64,000 nucleotides of DNA, taken from assembly GCF_030678915.1 (NCBI RefSeq), contig NZ_JAUUTZ010000003.1, positions 1 through 64,000 on the forward strand. Direction: 5' to 3'. This document shows, in pieces, positions 36,384-44,986 of the stretch. The notes under the pieces are model-generated. The model had not been told where the DNA came from. It searched no databases and was given only the letters and a program-made list of their open reading frames with translations. Made by a program: the position numbers and the translations under genes. Every line of letters begins with the position of its first letter. The first letter of the stretch is position 1. The stretch is from Paracoccus wurundjeri (GTDB taxonomy: Bacteria > Pseudomonadota > Alphaproteobacteria > Rhodobacterales > Rhodobacteraceae).

Positions 36384-37679
36384 ATGAACGAACAGCAATT
36401 GATTTCCGGCTTCTTCACCGAAGATCTTTCCGCAAGGGACCCGCAGATTTTCGACGCGATCGAGAAAGAACTGGGCCGCCAGCGGGACGAGATCGAACTG
36501 ATCGCGTCCGAAAATATTGTCAGCCGTGCCGTGATGCAGGCGCAGGGCTCGGTGATGACCAATAAATATGCCGAGGGTTATCCGGGCCGGCGCTATTACG
36601 GCGGCTGCCAGTTCGTGGATATCGCCGAAAATCTTGCGATTGACCGGGCAAAGCAGCTTTTCGGTTGCGGCTTTGCCAATGTGCAGCCGAATTCGGGCAG
36701 TCAGGCCAATCAGGGGGTCTTTCTGGCGCTGTGCAAGCCGGGCGATACGATCATGGGGATGAGCCTTGACGCGGGCGGCCACCTGACGCACGGCGCCGCT
36801 CCGAACCAGTCGGGAAAATGGTTCAATGCGGTGCAATACGGTGTGCGCAAACAGGACAACATGATCGATTACGATCAGGTCGAGACGCTGGCGAAAGAAC
36901 ATCAGCCAAAGCTCATCATCGCTGGCGGCAGCGCGATTCCCCGGCAGATCGATTTCGCCCGGATGCGGCAGATCGCGGATCAGGTCGGCGCTTATCTGCT
37001 TGTGGATATGGCCCATTTCGCGGGGCTGGTGGCCGCGGGCGAACATCCCAGCCCTTTCCCGCATGCGCATGTCGCCACCACGACCACGCATAAGACCCTG
37101 CGCGGCCCGCGCGGCGGGATGATCCTGACCAATGACGAGGCAATCGCGAAAAAGGTGAACTCGGCGATCTTCCCCGGCCTTCAGGGCGGACCGTTGATGC
37201 ATGTGATCTCGGCCAAGGCCGTTGCGTTCGGCGAGGCGCTTCAGCCGTCGTTCAAGACCTATATCCGTCAGGTGATCACCAATGCGCAGGCATTGAGCGA
37301 TCAGTTGATCAAGGGCGGTCTGGACACGGTGACGCATGGCACCGATACGCATGTGGTGCTTGTCGACCTGCGCCCCAAGGGTGTGACCGGCAAGGCGACC
37401 GAGGCCGCGCTTGGCCGTGCGCATATCACCTGCAACAAGAACGGCGTGCCTTTCGACCCGGAACAACCCACCGTGACCAGCGGCATCCGGCTTGGCAGCC
37501 CGGCCGGCACGACCCGTGGCTTCGGCGAGACCGAATTCCGCCAGATCGCGGATTGGATCATCGAGGTGGTGGACGGTCTGGTGGCCAATGGCGAAGATAG
37601 CAACGGCGAGGTCGAGGCGCAGGTCAAGGCCAAGGTTGCCGATCTTTGCCAGCGCTTTCCGGTCTATCCGGGGCTTTGA
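36384..37679 (+). CDS. glyA: Serine hydroxymethyltransferase
   Basis: 431 residues from ATG 36384 (ribosome-binding site CAGGAGA). The family is unmistakable: [36 protein letters not shown], and the PLP lysine in [14 protein letters not shown] (Lys237). It joins glycine and methylene-THF to serine, the entry of C1 carbon into the serine cycle. It is the last gene of the sga operon and is followed by a strong hairpin at 37708-37749. A housekeeping glyA probably exists elsewhere, since this copy is tied to the methylotrophy genes. Confidence 0.97.
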   Translation: MNEQQLISGFFTEDLSARDPQIFDAIEKELGRQRDEIELIASENIVSRAVMQAQGSVMTNKYAEGYPGRRYYGGCQFVDIAENLAIDRAKQLFGCGFANVQPNSGSQANQGVFLALCKPGDTIMGMSLDAGGHLTHGAAPNQSGKWFNAVQYGVRKQDNMIDYDQVETLAKEHQPKLIIAGGSAIPRQIDFARMRQIADQVGAYLLVDMAHFAGLVAAGEHPSPFPHAHVATTTTHKTLRGPRGGMILTNDEAIAKKVNSAIFPGLQGGPLMHVISAKAVAFGEALQPSFKTYIRQVITNAQALSDQLIKGGLDTVTHGTDTHVVLVDLRPKGVTGKATEAALGRAHITCNKNGVPFDPEQPTVTSGIRLGSPAGTTRGFGETEFRQIADWIIEVVDGLVANGEDSNGEVEAQVKAKVADLCQRFPVYPGL

Positions 37680-37707
37680 TCCTCTGGTGACAGTGCAACA
37701 ACTTGCC

Positions 37708-37749
37708 AGCGCCGTTCCGCATTAACGTAAAGCAAAGCGGAACGGCGCT
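37708..37749 (+). terminator. Hairpin after glyA
   Basis: A 13-bp stem pairs AGCGCCGTTCCGC (37708-37720) with GCGGAACGGCGCT (37737-37749) around a 16-base loop. A weak T-rich stretch follows. It probably ends the serine cycle operon. The rest of the 274-bp gap to 37953 contains a second GC-rich inverted region near 37795-37825 and no gene. Confidence 0.7.
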
Positions 37750-37953
37750 GCCGTTTCTTCCGCCCGGGAGCGGGGGCCGGAGACCCGCCGGGCGGTGCCC
37801 GACCGCCCCTTTGGCGGGCGTTCGGGTGAGGTTATCCTGTGGATTCAGCGTCATGCGGGGGTACAGGATAAAGGGCAGGCTACCATTGCTGTAATGCCCA
37901 CCCTGCGGTCGGGCGCTGCCCGGCTCTGCAAGTTTGCTGAACCTAGGCTGCTG

Positions 37954-38979
37954 TCAGGATTTCATTGGCTTCAGTTCCTGCCGCGCCGTCATGGCCATAT
38001 CGCGAAGACGCCCCCCCGCAGGCATGATATCCTTGATCGCGCCGGAGCCCTGGCCGGCAAACAGCGCCATGGCCTCCAGATCGCCGGTTGTCGTTCGCAA
38101 AGGTGAATCGGTGCTGAAGCGCAGGCGGGGCTGGGTATCGTCCCAGGCGATGGCTTCGCGGGGCAGGGTGGCGGGATCATGACCGAAATAGCGGCCTTGC
38201 AGTGCCTCGGTCACGCTGTTGGCGATCACCCGCACGGCGGCACCCTTGGGCCAGTTCAGCACGAAGGCATCAGTCAGGATCGTGTCCTCGCCAGTGGCGC
38301 TGGTCACACGGGTTTTGTGATAGTCATGAGCAAAGGATTCATCTGTGGCCAGAAAGGCGGTGCCGCATTGCACGCCGTCCAGTCCGGCCATAAGCGCGGT
38401 GGCCAGATCGCGGCCGGTCGATATGCCGCCCGCGAGAGCGACGGGCAGCTTGCTGCCGGCGCGAACCGAGCGGGCAAGTTCCAGCCCGGCGCTGCGGCCA
38501 TGCACATGACCGCCCGCTTCGACACCCTGCGCGATCAGAACATCCACCCCGGCCTTTTCGGCCTTGGAGGCGGCGTCGAGCGTGCCGACCTGATGCAAAA
38601 CCAGACATCCGGCTGCTTTCACGCGTTCGATGATCTCGGGCATGACATCCCAGAAGAAGGAAAAGGCATCGATGCCCAGATCGAGGCAGCATTGAATCTG
38701 GGCGTCCAGCAGCTCGGGATCGGTTGCCGAGGGGATCAAATTGACCGCAAAGGGGCGATCGGTCGCGGCGCGAAGGGCCTTGATCTCGGATGCGATCAGG
38801 GCGGGATCTTCGCGGACCATTCCAAGCGTCGCGTAACCTCCGGCTTCGGCGATAGCGGCGGCGAGTTCCCATCTTGCGACACCGCCCATACCCGCCAGCA
38901 GGATCGGAAGCTCGCAGCCAAGCAGATCGCAAAGAGGCGTATGGAGGGGATCTTTGGTCATGTCTTCTGTCCTGCTCAT
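37954..38979 (-). CDS. NAD(P)H-dependent flavin oxidoreductase / nitronate monooxygenase family
   Basis: 341 residues, a TIM barrel binding FMN: LPILLAGMGGVARWELAAAI at the start, HQVGTLDAASKAEKAGVDVL, the phosphate-binding QGVEAGGHVHGR and LAGGISTGRDLATAL, and GVQCGTAFLATDES. Members oxidise nitronates, reduce enoyl-ACP (FabK) or have unknown roles. It is the last gene of a minus-strand operon whose other genes encode an amine permease and membrane proteins. Its start overlaps the end of the 93-residue protein gene. A role in amine metabolism is suggested only by location. Confidence 0.85.
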   Translation of the reverse strand: MSRTEDMTKDPLHTPLCDLLGCELPILLAGMGGVARWELAAAIAEAGGYATLGMVREDPALIASEIKALRAATDRPFAVNLIPSATDPELLDAQIQCCLDLGIDAFSFFWDVMPEIIERVKAAGCLVLHQVGTLDAASKAEKAGVDVLIAQGVEAGGHVHGRSAGLELARSVRAGSKLPVALAGGISTGRDLATALMAGLDGVQCGTAFLATDESFAHDYHKTRVTSATGEDTILTDAFVLNWPKGAAVRVIANSVTEALQGRYFGHDPATLPREAIAWDDTQPRLRFSTDSPLRTTTGDLEAMALFAGQGSGAIKDIMPAGGRLRDMAMTARQELKPMKS

Positions 38980-39261
38980 TCAGCTGCCCCGGTGTTGCCA
39001 GACCGCATATCGAATGCGGGCGTGGCGATAGGCATCGAATATCGCCATCGCATAGACAAAAACACCGCCCGAGAATTTACCCAGAAGCGATACATCCGGC
39101 GCTGCGGTCTTGAGCGTATAACCTCCCAGCAGGAACATGAAGAACAGAAACAGCAGGCCACGGAAAGGCTGCCGGTTCAGCACCTGTCCGACGCCGGGCA
39201 GGATGATGGCCACGGCAAGGACCAGATAGGGGTTCGGGGGGCGATGGGATACGGGTTTCAT
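38980..39261 (-). CDS. Small membrane protein, 93 residues
   Basis: Starts at ATG 39259-39261, overlapping the stop of the 231-residue gene, and ends one base before the ATG of the flavoprotein gene. Two hydrophobic segments are visible: YLVLAVAIILPGVGQVLNRQ and LLFLFFMFLLGGYTLK, then a third weaker one (GGVFVYAMAIFDAYRHARI). The PGVGQ-x8-G pattern recalls TM2-type small membrane proteins. I do not recognise a function. The tight coupling with both neighbours argues it is a real gene of the permease operon. Confidence 0.75.
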   Translation of the reverse strand: MKPVSHRPPNPYLVLAVAIILPGVGQVLNRQPFRGLLFLFFMFLLGGYTLKTAAPDVSLLGKFSGGVFVYAMAIFDAYRHARIRYAVWQHRGS

Positions 39262-39953
39262 GCGGCGCGCCGGGAATCGTCCAGGCCGTAATGCTCGATA
39301 TCGGCCTTGATTGCTTGCAGACGCTCCAGCACCGGGGCGATCTGGTCGGGTGAAACCGGCGTCCGGCCCATCTCGGCATCCCGGAAGAGCAGGTAGCGTG
39401 CGCGATCCGCCTCTTCCGCCAGGAATACGATGCGCAGGCCCATTGGTGAAATCACCAGTTCCTTGATCCGGGGATTGTCGAACAGGGACAGATGCGGGGC
39501 AAGCAGTTCCTCGGGCAGCAGGTGGTGGGGATCGTCGGTGCGGATCGCGCAATCCCGGGGGAAGCCGTCGGGGATCGCGATCTGGTCCGGCAGGCGGTGA
39601 AAGCCCGAGAAGGGCTCGACCCCGGTAGGCCGGATCATCAGGTTGAAGGTGGAAAGCACCGGCAGCGGGCCGGGCAGGGTGACCAGTACCCACAGAGCAG
39701 GCAGCTTGCGGAAAGTCAGCGTATCCGGGACGACCTGCAGATCGGCCATGCTGTTTCCGTATTTCCCCGAAAGGCGCGGAAAGCCCGTTGCGCATCGGCT
39801 CAGGCGAGGTGCGGAGAACAGCGATCGGCAGTGATCGAAATAGGCAAGCCGCGACAGGCGTCGCGCATGCGCCGCGCGGATGCTTTGGCGGGCAAGCATC
39901 GCGACGCCCGCACCCGCCACGATCAGCAGAAGGGTCAGCCCGTAATTCTGCAT
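39258..39953 (-). CDS. Unrecognised protein with N-terminal membrane anchor
   Basis: 231 residues. One hydrophobic segment at about 5-20 (YGLTLLLIVAGAGVAMLA) is followed by a basic stretch and a soluble domain with YFDHCRSLFSAPRLSRCATG, MIRPTGVEPFSGFHRLP and NPRIKELVISPMGLRIVFLA. I do not recognise the family. It lies 57 bp after the permease stop and overlaps the next gene by four bases, so it is translated with the membrane proteins around it. Two cysteines in DHCRSLFSAPRLSRC could bind metal or form a disulfide, but this is a guess. Confidence 0.75.
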   Translation of the reverse strand: MQNYGLTLLLIVAGAGVAMLARQSIRAAHARRLSRLAYFDHCRSLFSAPRLSRCATGFPRLSGKYGNSMADLQVVPDTLTFRKLPALWVLVTLPGPLPVLSTFNLMIRPTGVEPFSGFHRLPDQIAIPDGFPRDCAIRTDDPHHLLPEELLAPHLSLFDNPRIKELVISPMGLRIVFLAEEADRARYLLFRDAEMGRTPVSPDQIAPVLERLQAIKADIEHYGLDDSRRAA

Positions 39954-40010
39954 GGTGGTGGCCTCCGGTTTGATCCTGCCGCCAGAGGGAGAACCGGCGG
40001 CAGGCGGGTT

Positions 40011-41432
40011 TCAGTATCCCTGCGGCTTGGGCCAGGGCATGGTGAATTGCGCGGCCCGCTGCACGAAGCGATAGCGCCGGAAGTGGAACCACAGCGACAC
40101 GACGATATAAAAGGCGATCATCGCGACAAGCTGGGTGCCGTAGCCAAGGAACACCGCGAAGAAGGTGATCCCGCACAGGCACAGTAGCACGATGGCCGGA
40201 ATCGGATGGAACGGATGCTCATATCCGCGCTTGATCGTGTCCAGCGGCCATTTGCGGCGGAACATGATTACGTTCAGCGGCATGAAGGTATATTCCAGCA
40301 GCCCCGACAGGATCGAGAAGGTGATGACCTGATCCAGCGGTGCGCCAAGCGCGAAGATCAGCGCGATCGGCACAAGGAAGATGATCGAGCGGTAAGGCGT
40401 CCGGTAAACCGGATGCACCGCGCCGAACCACGAGGGCAGATAGTGATCGCGGCCCATTGCGAACCATGCCCGCGAGGCATCGTTGATGCAGCCATTGGCC
40501 GAGGCCAGCGTGGCGAACAGCGTGCCGATGCCCAGCAGCACCGTCAATGCGGTCGAGCCCGACATTCTTGCCGCGTCGAACAGCGGGGCGCCCGACTGAC
40601 CAAGATATTCCCACGGCATCAGTCCGACGCAGAGATACCATGTCAGCGTTGCCGCGATGGCCAGCGTCATGACGCCCGCCAATGTGCCGAAAGGCAGGGA
40701 ACGGCTGGGCGAACGAACCTCTTCCGCCGCCTGACAGGTGCCTTCGATCCCCAGATAGAACCACAGCCCGAAATGCATCGCCGCCAGAACACCCAGCCAG
40801 CCATAGGGCAGGTCGGTCATCAGTTCGGCATGTTTTAGCGGGCTTTCACCGAACAGCGGCGAAGTGGCCAGAAACAGGATCAGGATCGCCGTGAATGCGA
40901 AGGCTGTGATGACAAGGTTGAATGTCAGCGTTGCAAGCACACCGCGATAATTCAGCCATGCCAGAAACATGATCGCCAGCACGATAAAGGGTTGCGGGTT
41001 GAGACCCTCGTGCCCGGTCATGCCTGCCACGGTTTCGACCAGAAAGCCCACGGTGATGGCGTTCGCGGCTTCCAGCATTGTATAGGCGAAGACCAGATAC
41101 AGGCCGACATTGAATGCCATCAGTGGCCCGATGATATGTTTGGCCTGCGTGTATTGTCCGCCAGCGGCGGCGACGGTCGACGTGACCTCGCTGTCGATCA
41201 TGGCGACGCAGCTATAAAGGATCCCCGCGAACCAGCAGGCGATCAGGGCCGCATAGGCGCCGCCTTTGCCGACTGCGAAATTCCATCCCATATATTCGCC
41301 GACAAGCACGATGCCCACGCCAAGCGCCCAGATATGGGCCGGCCCCAGGACCCTGAGAAGCCCCCCGTTCTGTGTTGGCGCGGCTTCGCTTGCTTCGGCG
41401 GTGCCGGGCGTATTTCTTGTTATATCCGACAT
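40011..41432 (-). CDS. APC-family permease, probably for methylamine or related amines
   Basis: 473 residues, about 12 hydrophobic segments. The N-terminal ALGVGIVLVGEYMGWNFAVG and the TM3 to TM6 region with EVTSTVAAAGGQYTQAKHII fit the ethanolamine/amino-acid (EAT-like) branch of the APC superfamily. The position among genes for methylamine conversion suggests it imports a small amine or an N-methylated amino acid. It is preceded by three small membrane protein genes and followed by two more membrane proteins and a flavoprotein, all on one strand. That set is unusual for APC carriers, which normally work alone. Confidence 0.87.
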   Translation of the reverse strand: MSDITRNTPGTAEASEAAPTQNGGLLRVLGPAHIWALGVGIVLVGEYMGWNFAVGKGGAYAALIACWFAGILYSCVAMIDSEVTSTVAAAGGQYTQAKHIIGPLMAFNVGLYLVFAYTMLEAANAITVGFLVETVAGMTGHEGLNPQPFIVLAIMFLAWLNYRGVLATLTFNLVITAFAFTAILILFLATSPLFGESPLKHAELMTDLPYGWLGVLAAMHFGLWFYLGIEGTCQAAEEVRSPSRSLPFGTLAGVMTLAIAATLTWYLCVGLMPWEYLGQSGAPLFDAARMSGSTALTVLLGIGTLFATLASANGCINDASRAWFAMGRDHYLPSWFGAVHPVYRTPYRSIIFLVPIALIFALGAPLDQVITFSILSGLLEYTFMPLNVIMFRRKWPLDTIKRGYEHPFHPIPAIVLLCLCGITFFAVFLGYGTQLVAMIAFYIVVSLWFHFRRYRFVQRAAQFTMPWPKPQGY

Positions 41433-41443
41433 ATGCGCATTCC

Positions 41444-41611
41444 TTATAGCTCGTGCTGTTCGGTAATCGCCTCAAGCTGCCCCTCACGCGACGAGGTGAG
41501 TTCTTCCTCGCTGTAGCGGCTGTCGGTCTTGAGCCAGTCGGTAACGATATAGATGCCGAGCAATGCCGAGAGTGCCCAGGCGGCATATTCGGCGAAATCC
41601 CAGATTTGCAT
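41444..41611 (-). CDS. 55-residue membrane protein before the permease
   Basis: ATG at 41609-41611 and stop TAA at 41444-41446. The protein starts MQIWDFAEYAAWALSALLGI, has one membrane helix at about 7-26, then a charged tail (TDSRYSEEELTSSREGQ). A GGGGATAG stretch precedes the start. It lies 11 bp upstream of the permease start and 9 bp after the 126-residue gene. No family is recognised. Its spacing and its amphipathic tail suggest a small partner of the permease. Confidence 0.7.
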   Translation of the reverse strand: MQIWDFAEYAAWALSALLGIYIVTDWLKTDSRYSEEELTSSREGQLEAITEQHEL

Positions 41612-41620
41612 GTCTATCCC

Positions 41621-42001
41621 CTATTCCTCACCAAATTTCTCGGCGATGACGTCGCGATATTCCTTTTCCGACAGCTTCAGCATCATGGTGTAGTAGCCAA
41701 GAACCGTGACGATCACGGCGATCAGGGCGAAAAAGCTGAAGGAATAGTCGAATCTGGCGGTGATCAGCGGCGCTGCCGCTTCGGCATCGGCAAAGCCCAG
41801 CTTTGCCCATTGCTCAACCATCGTGGCGTTCTGCTGAAGGCTTTCCCAGCTTGGCGCGTCTACCGTGTCATGCAACTGCGCGCTGCCCGCCAGACCCAGC
41901 CATAGCGGAATGTAAAGGGCGCCTACGGTCAGGGCCAGCAAGACGATAACGTCGAATATCTGTCCCAGCTTGCTTTGCTGCGGAGGCGTATATCGTGCCA
42001 T
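41621..42001 (-). CDS. 126-residue membrane protein
   Basis: Starts MARYTPPQQSKLGQIFDVIV. Two hydrophobic segments, about 16-40 and 86-107, flank a soluble loop of about 45 residues (QLHDTVDAPSWESLQQNATM). The C-terminal tail is charged (LSEKEYRDVIAEKFGEE). It begins one base after the stop of the 97-residue gene and ends 9 bp before the 55-residue gene. I do not recognise a family. The layout is like accessory subunits of multi-part carriers, but there is no sequence evidence for that beyond topology. Confidence 0.75.
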   Translation of the reverse strand: MARYTPPQQSKLGQIFDVIVLLALTVGALYIPLWLGLAGSAQLHDTVDAPSWESLQQNATMVEQWAKLGFADAEAAAPLITARFDYSFSFFALIAVIVTVLGYYTMMLKLSEKEYRDVIAEKFGEE

Positions 42002-42002
42002 G

Positions 42003-42296
42003 TCACACGCCCCTTCCCTTGGCCCGGGCGGCGTCCAGAAACTTGATGTCCAGCCCGTACATGAAATCCCGGTCCTCGCGGTAATGGCGCAGCATCGCCA
42101 GAATGGCTGCCGTATTGAACAGCAATACGGTCGCTCCTCCGATCAGCAGAACGATGCGTGCGGTGCTGCTGGGGGCCAATGACCACGTGGCGATGGCGAC
42201 AAAAATGATTGCAAACCACAATCCGATGACGAATGCCCATGCCACGATGATATCACGTCGATGCATGGCTATGATTCGTTCAGTGAGATCAGACAT
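42003..42296 (-). CDS. 97-residue membrane protein, first gene of the permease operon
   Basis: ATG at 42294-42296 behind a GGGAGGAGCGCT ribosome-binding site; a longer upstream frame lacks such a site. Two membrane helices are seen, about 16-40 (DIIVAWAFVIGLWFAIIFVA) and 46-68 (IVLLIGGATVLLFNTAAILA). The tail reads RHYREDRDFMYGLDIKFLDA. Function unknown. As first gene of a tight minus-strand operon with an APC permease it is likely part of an amine uptake assembly. The operon reads divergently from the XRE-cupin regulator. Confidence 0.75.
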   Translation of the reverse strand: MSDLTERIIAMHRRDIIVAWAFVIGLWFAIIFVAIATWSLAPSSTARIVLLIGGATVLLFNTAAILAMLRHYREDRDFMYGLDIKFLDAARAKGRGV

Positions 42297-42603
42297 AGCG
42301 CTCCTCCCTATGTTGATTCTCCACGGAAAACCGCCAGAACGGCGACCCCTGTCGTTCCGTGGAATTCTAGTCCCGGCGCAGGGTTTCGATTCTGCATATA
42401 AAACACTTTTGCATGCTTTGTGATCAAGAAAAAATTTACGAAAAAGAAAAAATACTTCCTGCACGGCAACTTTTAGACGGGCGAAAATCGCATCACAGGT
42501 TTCTAAATGCCGGGAAACAGTCCTATAAGGGTATAGGGCGAGATTTGGCTATTTTTCGCCGATCTGGCATTTTGAGATCAAAGCACCTGCAGGGAAATAA
42601 ATT
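42297..42603. promoter_or_regulatory. Divergent control region between permease operon and XRE-cupin gene
   Basis: A 307-bp AT-rich gap without a gene. CCTATA-AGGG-TATAGG (42522-42537) is an inverted repeat about 70 bp before the XRE-cupin start, and its CCTATAAGG half is identical to the complement of 16652-16660 near the globin gene. An A-rich stretch at 42423-42452 lies between this site and the permease operon. Control of both directions by the XRE-cupin protein is likely but unproven. Confidence 0.5.
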
Positions 42604-43248
42604 ATGACCAAGATTGCGCCCGCCGAGATCAAGCTTACCCAGGATCCCCACGCCCTGCGTGAAACCCGTGAAAAGAACCTTGAGGTTGCCATCGGCCGGC
42701 AGGTCCGGGAATTGCGCAAGCGTCAACGCATGACTGGGTCCGAACTGGCCAATCAGGCCGGACTGTCCGTAGGGATGCTGTCGAAGATAGAAAACGGCGT
42801 AATCTCACCGTCGCTGACCACTTTGCAGACGCTTGCCAATGCCTTGCGGGTGCCGCTGGTGCAGCTGTTCTCGGGGTATGACGAGCCACGCGGGGCAATG
42901 CATGTGAAATCCGGCGCCGCTGTCGAGGTGGAACGGGCAGGGACCCGGGCGGGGCATCAATATCACCTGCTGGGGCATATCGGGTCGAATGATTCGGGTG
43001 TTGTGGTCGAGCCCTACATGATCGTTCTGAGTACGACGAGCGACCGTTTCCCGACATTCCAGCATGAGGGGATCGAACTGATCTACATGCTGGAAGGGCA
43101 TCTGGGTTACCGGCATGGCGACCGGATCTACGACATGGAGCCGGGCGACAGCCTGCTGTTTGACGCTGACGCGCCGCATGGGCCGGAAGTGATGCATCAA
43201 TTGCCGATTCGCTACCTGTCGATCATCACCTATCCGCAAGCCAGGTAA
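42604..43248 (+). CDS. XRE-family HTH regulator with cupin domain
   Basis: 214 residues. An HTH_3 domain lies at about 30-90 (GRQVRELRKRQRMTGSELAN, then LSVGMLSKIENGVISPSLTT). A C-terminal cupin domain (about 135-210) has HEGIELIYMLEGHLGYRHGD and LLFDADAPHGPEVMH with His and Glu residues that could bind metal. This architecture (PuuR/SutR type) often controls polyamine, amine or amino acid use. It sits between the permease operon and mgsABC-gmaS and is the natural candidate to sense methylamine, glutamine or a methylated glutamate. Confidence 0.92.
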   Translation: MTKIAPAEIKLTQDPHALRETREKNLEVAIGRQVRELRKRQRMTGSELANQAGLSVGMLSKIENGVISPSLTTLQTLANALRVPLVQLFSGYDEPRGAMHVKSGAAVEVERAGTRAGHQYHLLGHIGSNDSGVVVEPYMIVLSTTSDRFPTFQHEGIELIYMLEGHLGYRHGDRIYDMEPGDSLLFDADAPHGPEVMHQLPIRYLSIITYPQAR

Positions 43249-43333
43249 GCGGCGAAAACGATCGGCTCGCCGAAACTTTGCAAGCGGTCAGACGCAGCAA
43301 AAACCGGCGAAAAGCGCGTATCGTAAAAAATAT

Positions 43334-43354
43334 CTTGTCAGGCAATAAATTTTC
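43334..43354 (+). promoter_or_regulatory. Promoter-like element before mgsA, shared with mcl
   Basis: CTTGTCAGG then CAATAAATTTTC. TTGTCA at 43335-43340 resembles a -35. Sixteen of 21 positions match the complement of 28454-28474 before mcl. It is 48 bp before the mgsA start, after the XRE-cupin gene. The -10 is not clear, which suggests activator-dependent transcription. Confidence 0.45.
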
Positions 43355-43402
43355 CTATTAGTTAATCCGGGAGGGATTTATCCAATCTGAACGGAGGTGA
43401 CT

Positions 43403-44290
43403 ATGTGTGGCATTGTTGGCCTGTTTCTGAAGAAGGACGATTTGCGTCCGCGTCTAGGGGATCTTCTGACGGATATGCTGATCACCATGACCGATCGTGG
43501 CCCGGACAGTGCCGGAATCGCGATCTATGGGGATGCAGCCGATGGTCTGAAGATGACCATTCAATCCGCAACGCCGGATGAGCATTTCGACGGGTTGGAA
43601 GAGACCCTGACAGCGCTTTTGCGTGCGCCTGTCCGGATGCGGGTGATCGATACCCATGCTGTCCTGACCCTGCCCGAGGGCAGCGAGGCCGAAGTGCGCG
43701 CCTTCATGGCGGAAAAGGGTATCCGCGTCATGGGCGTGGGCGATTCGATGGAGATTTTCAAGGAAGTCGGCCTGCCCAAGGACGTGGCCGCACGCTTTGG
43801 CATCCGCCAGATGGCAGGCAGTCACGGCATCGGCCATACCCGCATGGCGACGGAAAGCGCGGTGACCACGCTTGGCGCGCATCCTTTCTCGACCGACGAG
43901 AATCAGTGCCTTGTCCATAACGGGTCGCTGTCGAATCACAACCGGATGCGCCGGGAACTGGCGCGCAAGGGTTTTGCGCCGCAGACCGAAAACGATACCG
44001 AGGTGGCGGCCTGCTATATCTCGTCCCGTCTGGCCGAAGGCGCCAATCTGGGCGAGGCGCTGGACGGTACGCTGCAGGATCTGGACGGCTTCTTCACCTT
44101 TGTCGTCGGCACCAAGAACGGCTTCGGTGTGGTGCGTGATCCGATCGCCTGCAAACCGGCGGTGATGGCCGAAACCGAGGATTATGTCGCTTTCGGTTCG
44201 GAATACCGTGCATTCGCCGGCCTGCCCGGCATCGAAACGGCCCGCGTCTGGGAACCCGAACCCGCCACCGTTTACTTCTGGGAGCGCTGA
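43403..44290 (+). CDS. mgsA: N-methylglutamate synthase subunit A (glutamine amidotransferase type 2 domain)
   Basis: 295 residues. The start at 43403 (MCGIVGLFLKKDDLRPRLGD) puts Cys at position 2, as required for an N-terminal nucleophile hydrolase after Met removal; GTG 6 bp upstream is therefore rejected. Also seen are MTDRGPDSAGIAIYGD, HGIGHTRMATESAV and LVHNGSLSNHNRMRREL, the class II amidotransferase pattern of GltB and PurF. In N-methylglutamate synthase this subunit handles the amide side of gamma-glutamylmethylamide or glutamine. The ribosome-binding site is ACGGAGGTGA. mgsB starts 1 bp after its stop. Confidence 0.9.
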   Translation: MCGIVGLFLKKDDLRPRLGDLLTDMLITMTDRGPDSAGIAIYGDAADGLKMTIQSATPDEHFDGLEETLTALLRAPVRMRVIDTHAVLTLPEGSEAEVRAFMAEKGIRVMGVGDSMEIFKEVGLPKDVAARFGIRQMAGSHGIGHTRMATESAVTTLGAHPFSTDENQCLVHNGSLSNHNRMRRELARKGFAPQTENDTEVAACYISSRLAEGANLGEALDGTLQDLDGFFTFVVGTKNGFGVVRDPIACKPAVMAETEDYVAFGSEYRAFAGLPGIETARVWEPEPATVYFWER

Positions 44291-44291
44291 T

Positions 44292-44975
44292 ATGCAGACC
44301 ATCGACATGGCCTCGACCGAACTGCGCGAGCTGAACTCTACATTGCAGGCTCAGTCCAAGAAAACCGATGACGCCGAATGGGTGATCGAAAACACCCGCG
44401 GCGCGCATGCGCTGGCCGTCGGACTGGACGCGCCGATCAAGGTGACCGTCAAGGGCTCGACCGGCTATTACTGCGCCGGGATGAACAAGCAGGCCGATGT
44501 GCATGTGACCGGCTCGGTTGGGCCGGGCGTGGCCGAGAACATGATTTCCGGCTCGGTGATCGTCGAAGGCGACGCCAGTCAATATGCCGGGGCGACCGGG
44601 CATGGCGGGTTGCTGGTGATCAAGGGCAATGCCAGTTCACGCTGCGGGATCTCGATGAAGGGGATCGATATCGTGGTGCATGGCAATGTCGGCCATATGT
44701 CGGCCTTCATGGCGCAATCGGGCAATTTGGTCATCCTGGGCGATGCCGGCGATGCCTTGGGCGACAGCCTGTATGAGGCGCGCCTGTTCGTGCGCGGCAA
44801 GGTAAAATCGCTTGGGGCGGATTGTATCGAGAAAGAGATGCGGCCCGAACATCTGGAATTCCTGGCCGATATCCTGAAACGCGCCGGAGCCGATGCGAAA
44901 CCCGAAGAGTTCAAGCGCTATGGCTCTGCTCGCAAGCTTTACAATTTCAACGTCGACCACGCAGACGAATACTGA
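44292..44975 (+). CDS. mgsB: N-methylglutamate synthase subunit B (GltB C-terminal-like)
   Basis: 227 residues forming a right-handed beta-helix-like GXGXG domain: GSTGYYCAGMNKQADVHVTG, SGSVIVEGDASQYAGATGHG, then GIDIVVHGNVGHMSAFMAQS and LGDAGDALGDSLYEARLFVR. This corresponds to the structural C-terminal domain of glutamate synthase, made here as a separate subunit. It is found with MgsA and MgsC in the three-part N-methylglutamate synthase that forms N-methylglutamate from methylamine and glutamate. The spacing to both neighbours (1 and 11 bp) supports one operon. Confidence 0.9.
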   Translation: MQTIDMASTELRELNSTLQAQSKKTDDAEWVIENTRGAHALAVGLDAPIKVTVKGSTGYYCAGMNKQADVHVTGSVGPGVAENMISGSVIVEGDASQYAGATGHGGLLVIKGNASSRCGISMKGIDIVVHGNVGHMSAFMAQSGNLVILGDAGDALGDSLYEARLFVRGKVKSLGADCIEKEMRPEHLEFLADILKRAGADAKPEEFKRYGSARKLYNFNVDHADEY

Positions 44976-44986
44976 GGAGAAGGCCG

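Noticed and set aside
41434..41450. CTATAAGGAAT as another member of the CCTATAAGG motif set
   Set aside because: It overlaps the stop of the 55-residue gene and forms the ribosome-binding site of the permease, which explains the sequence.
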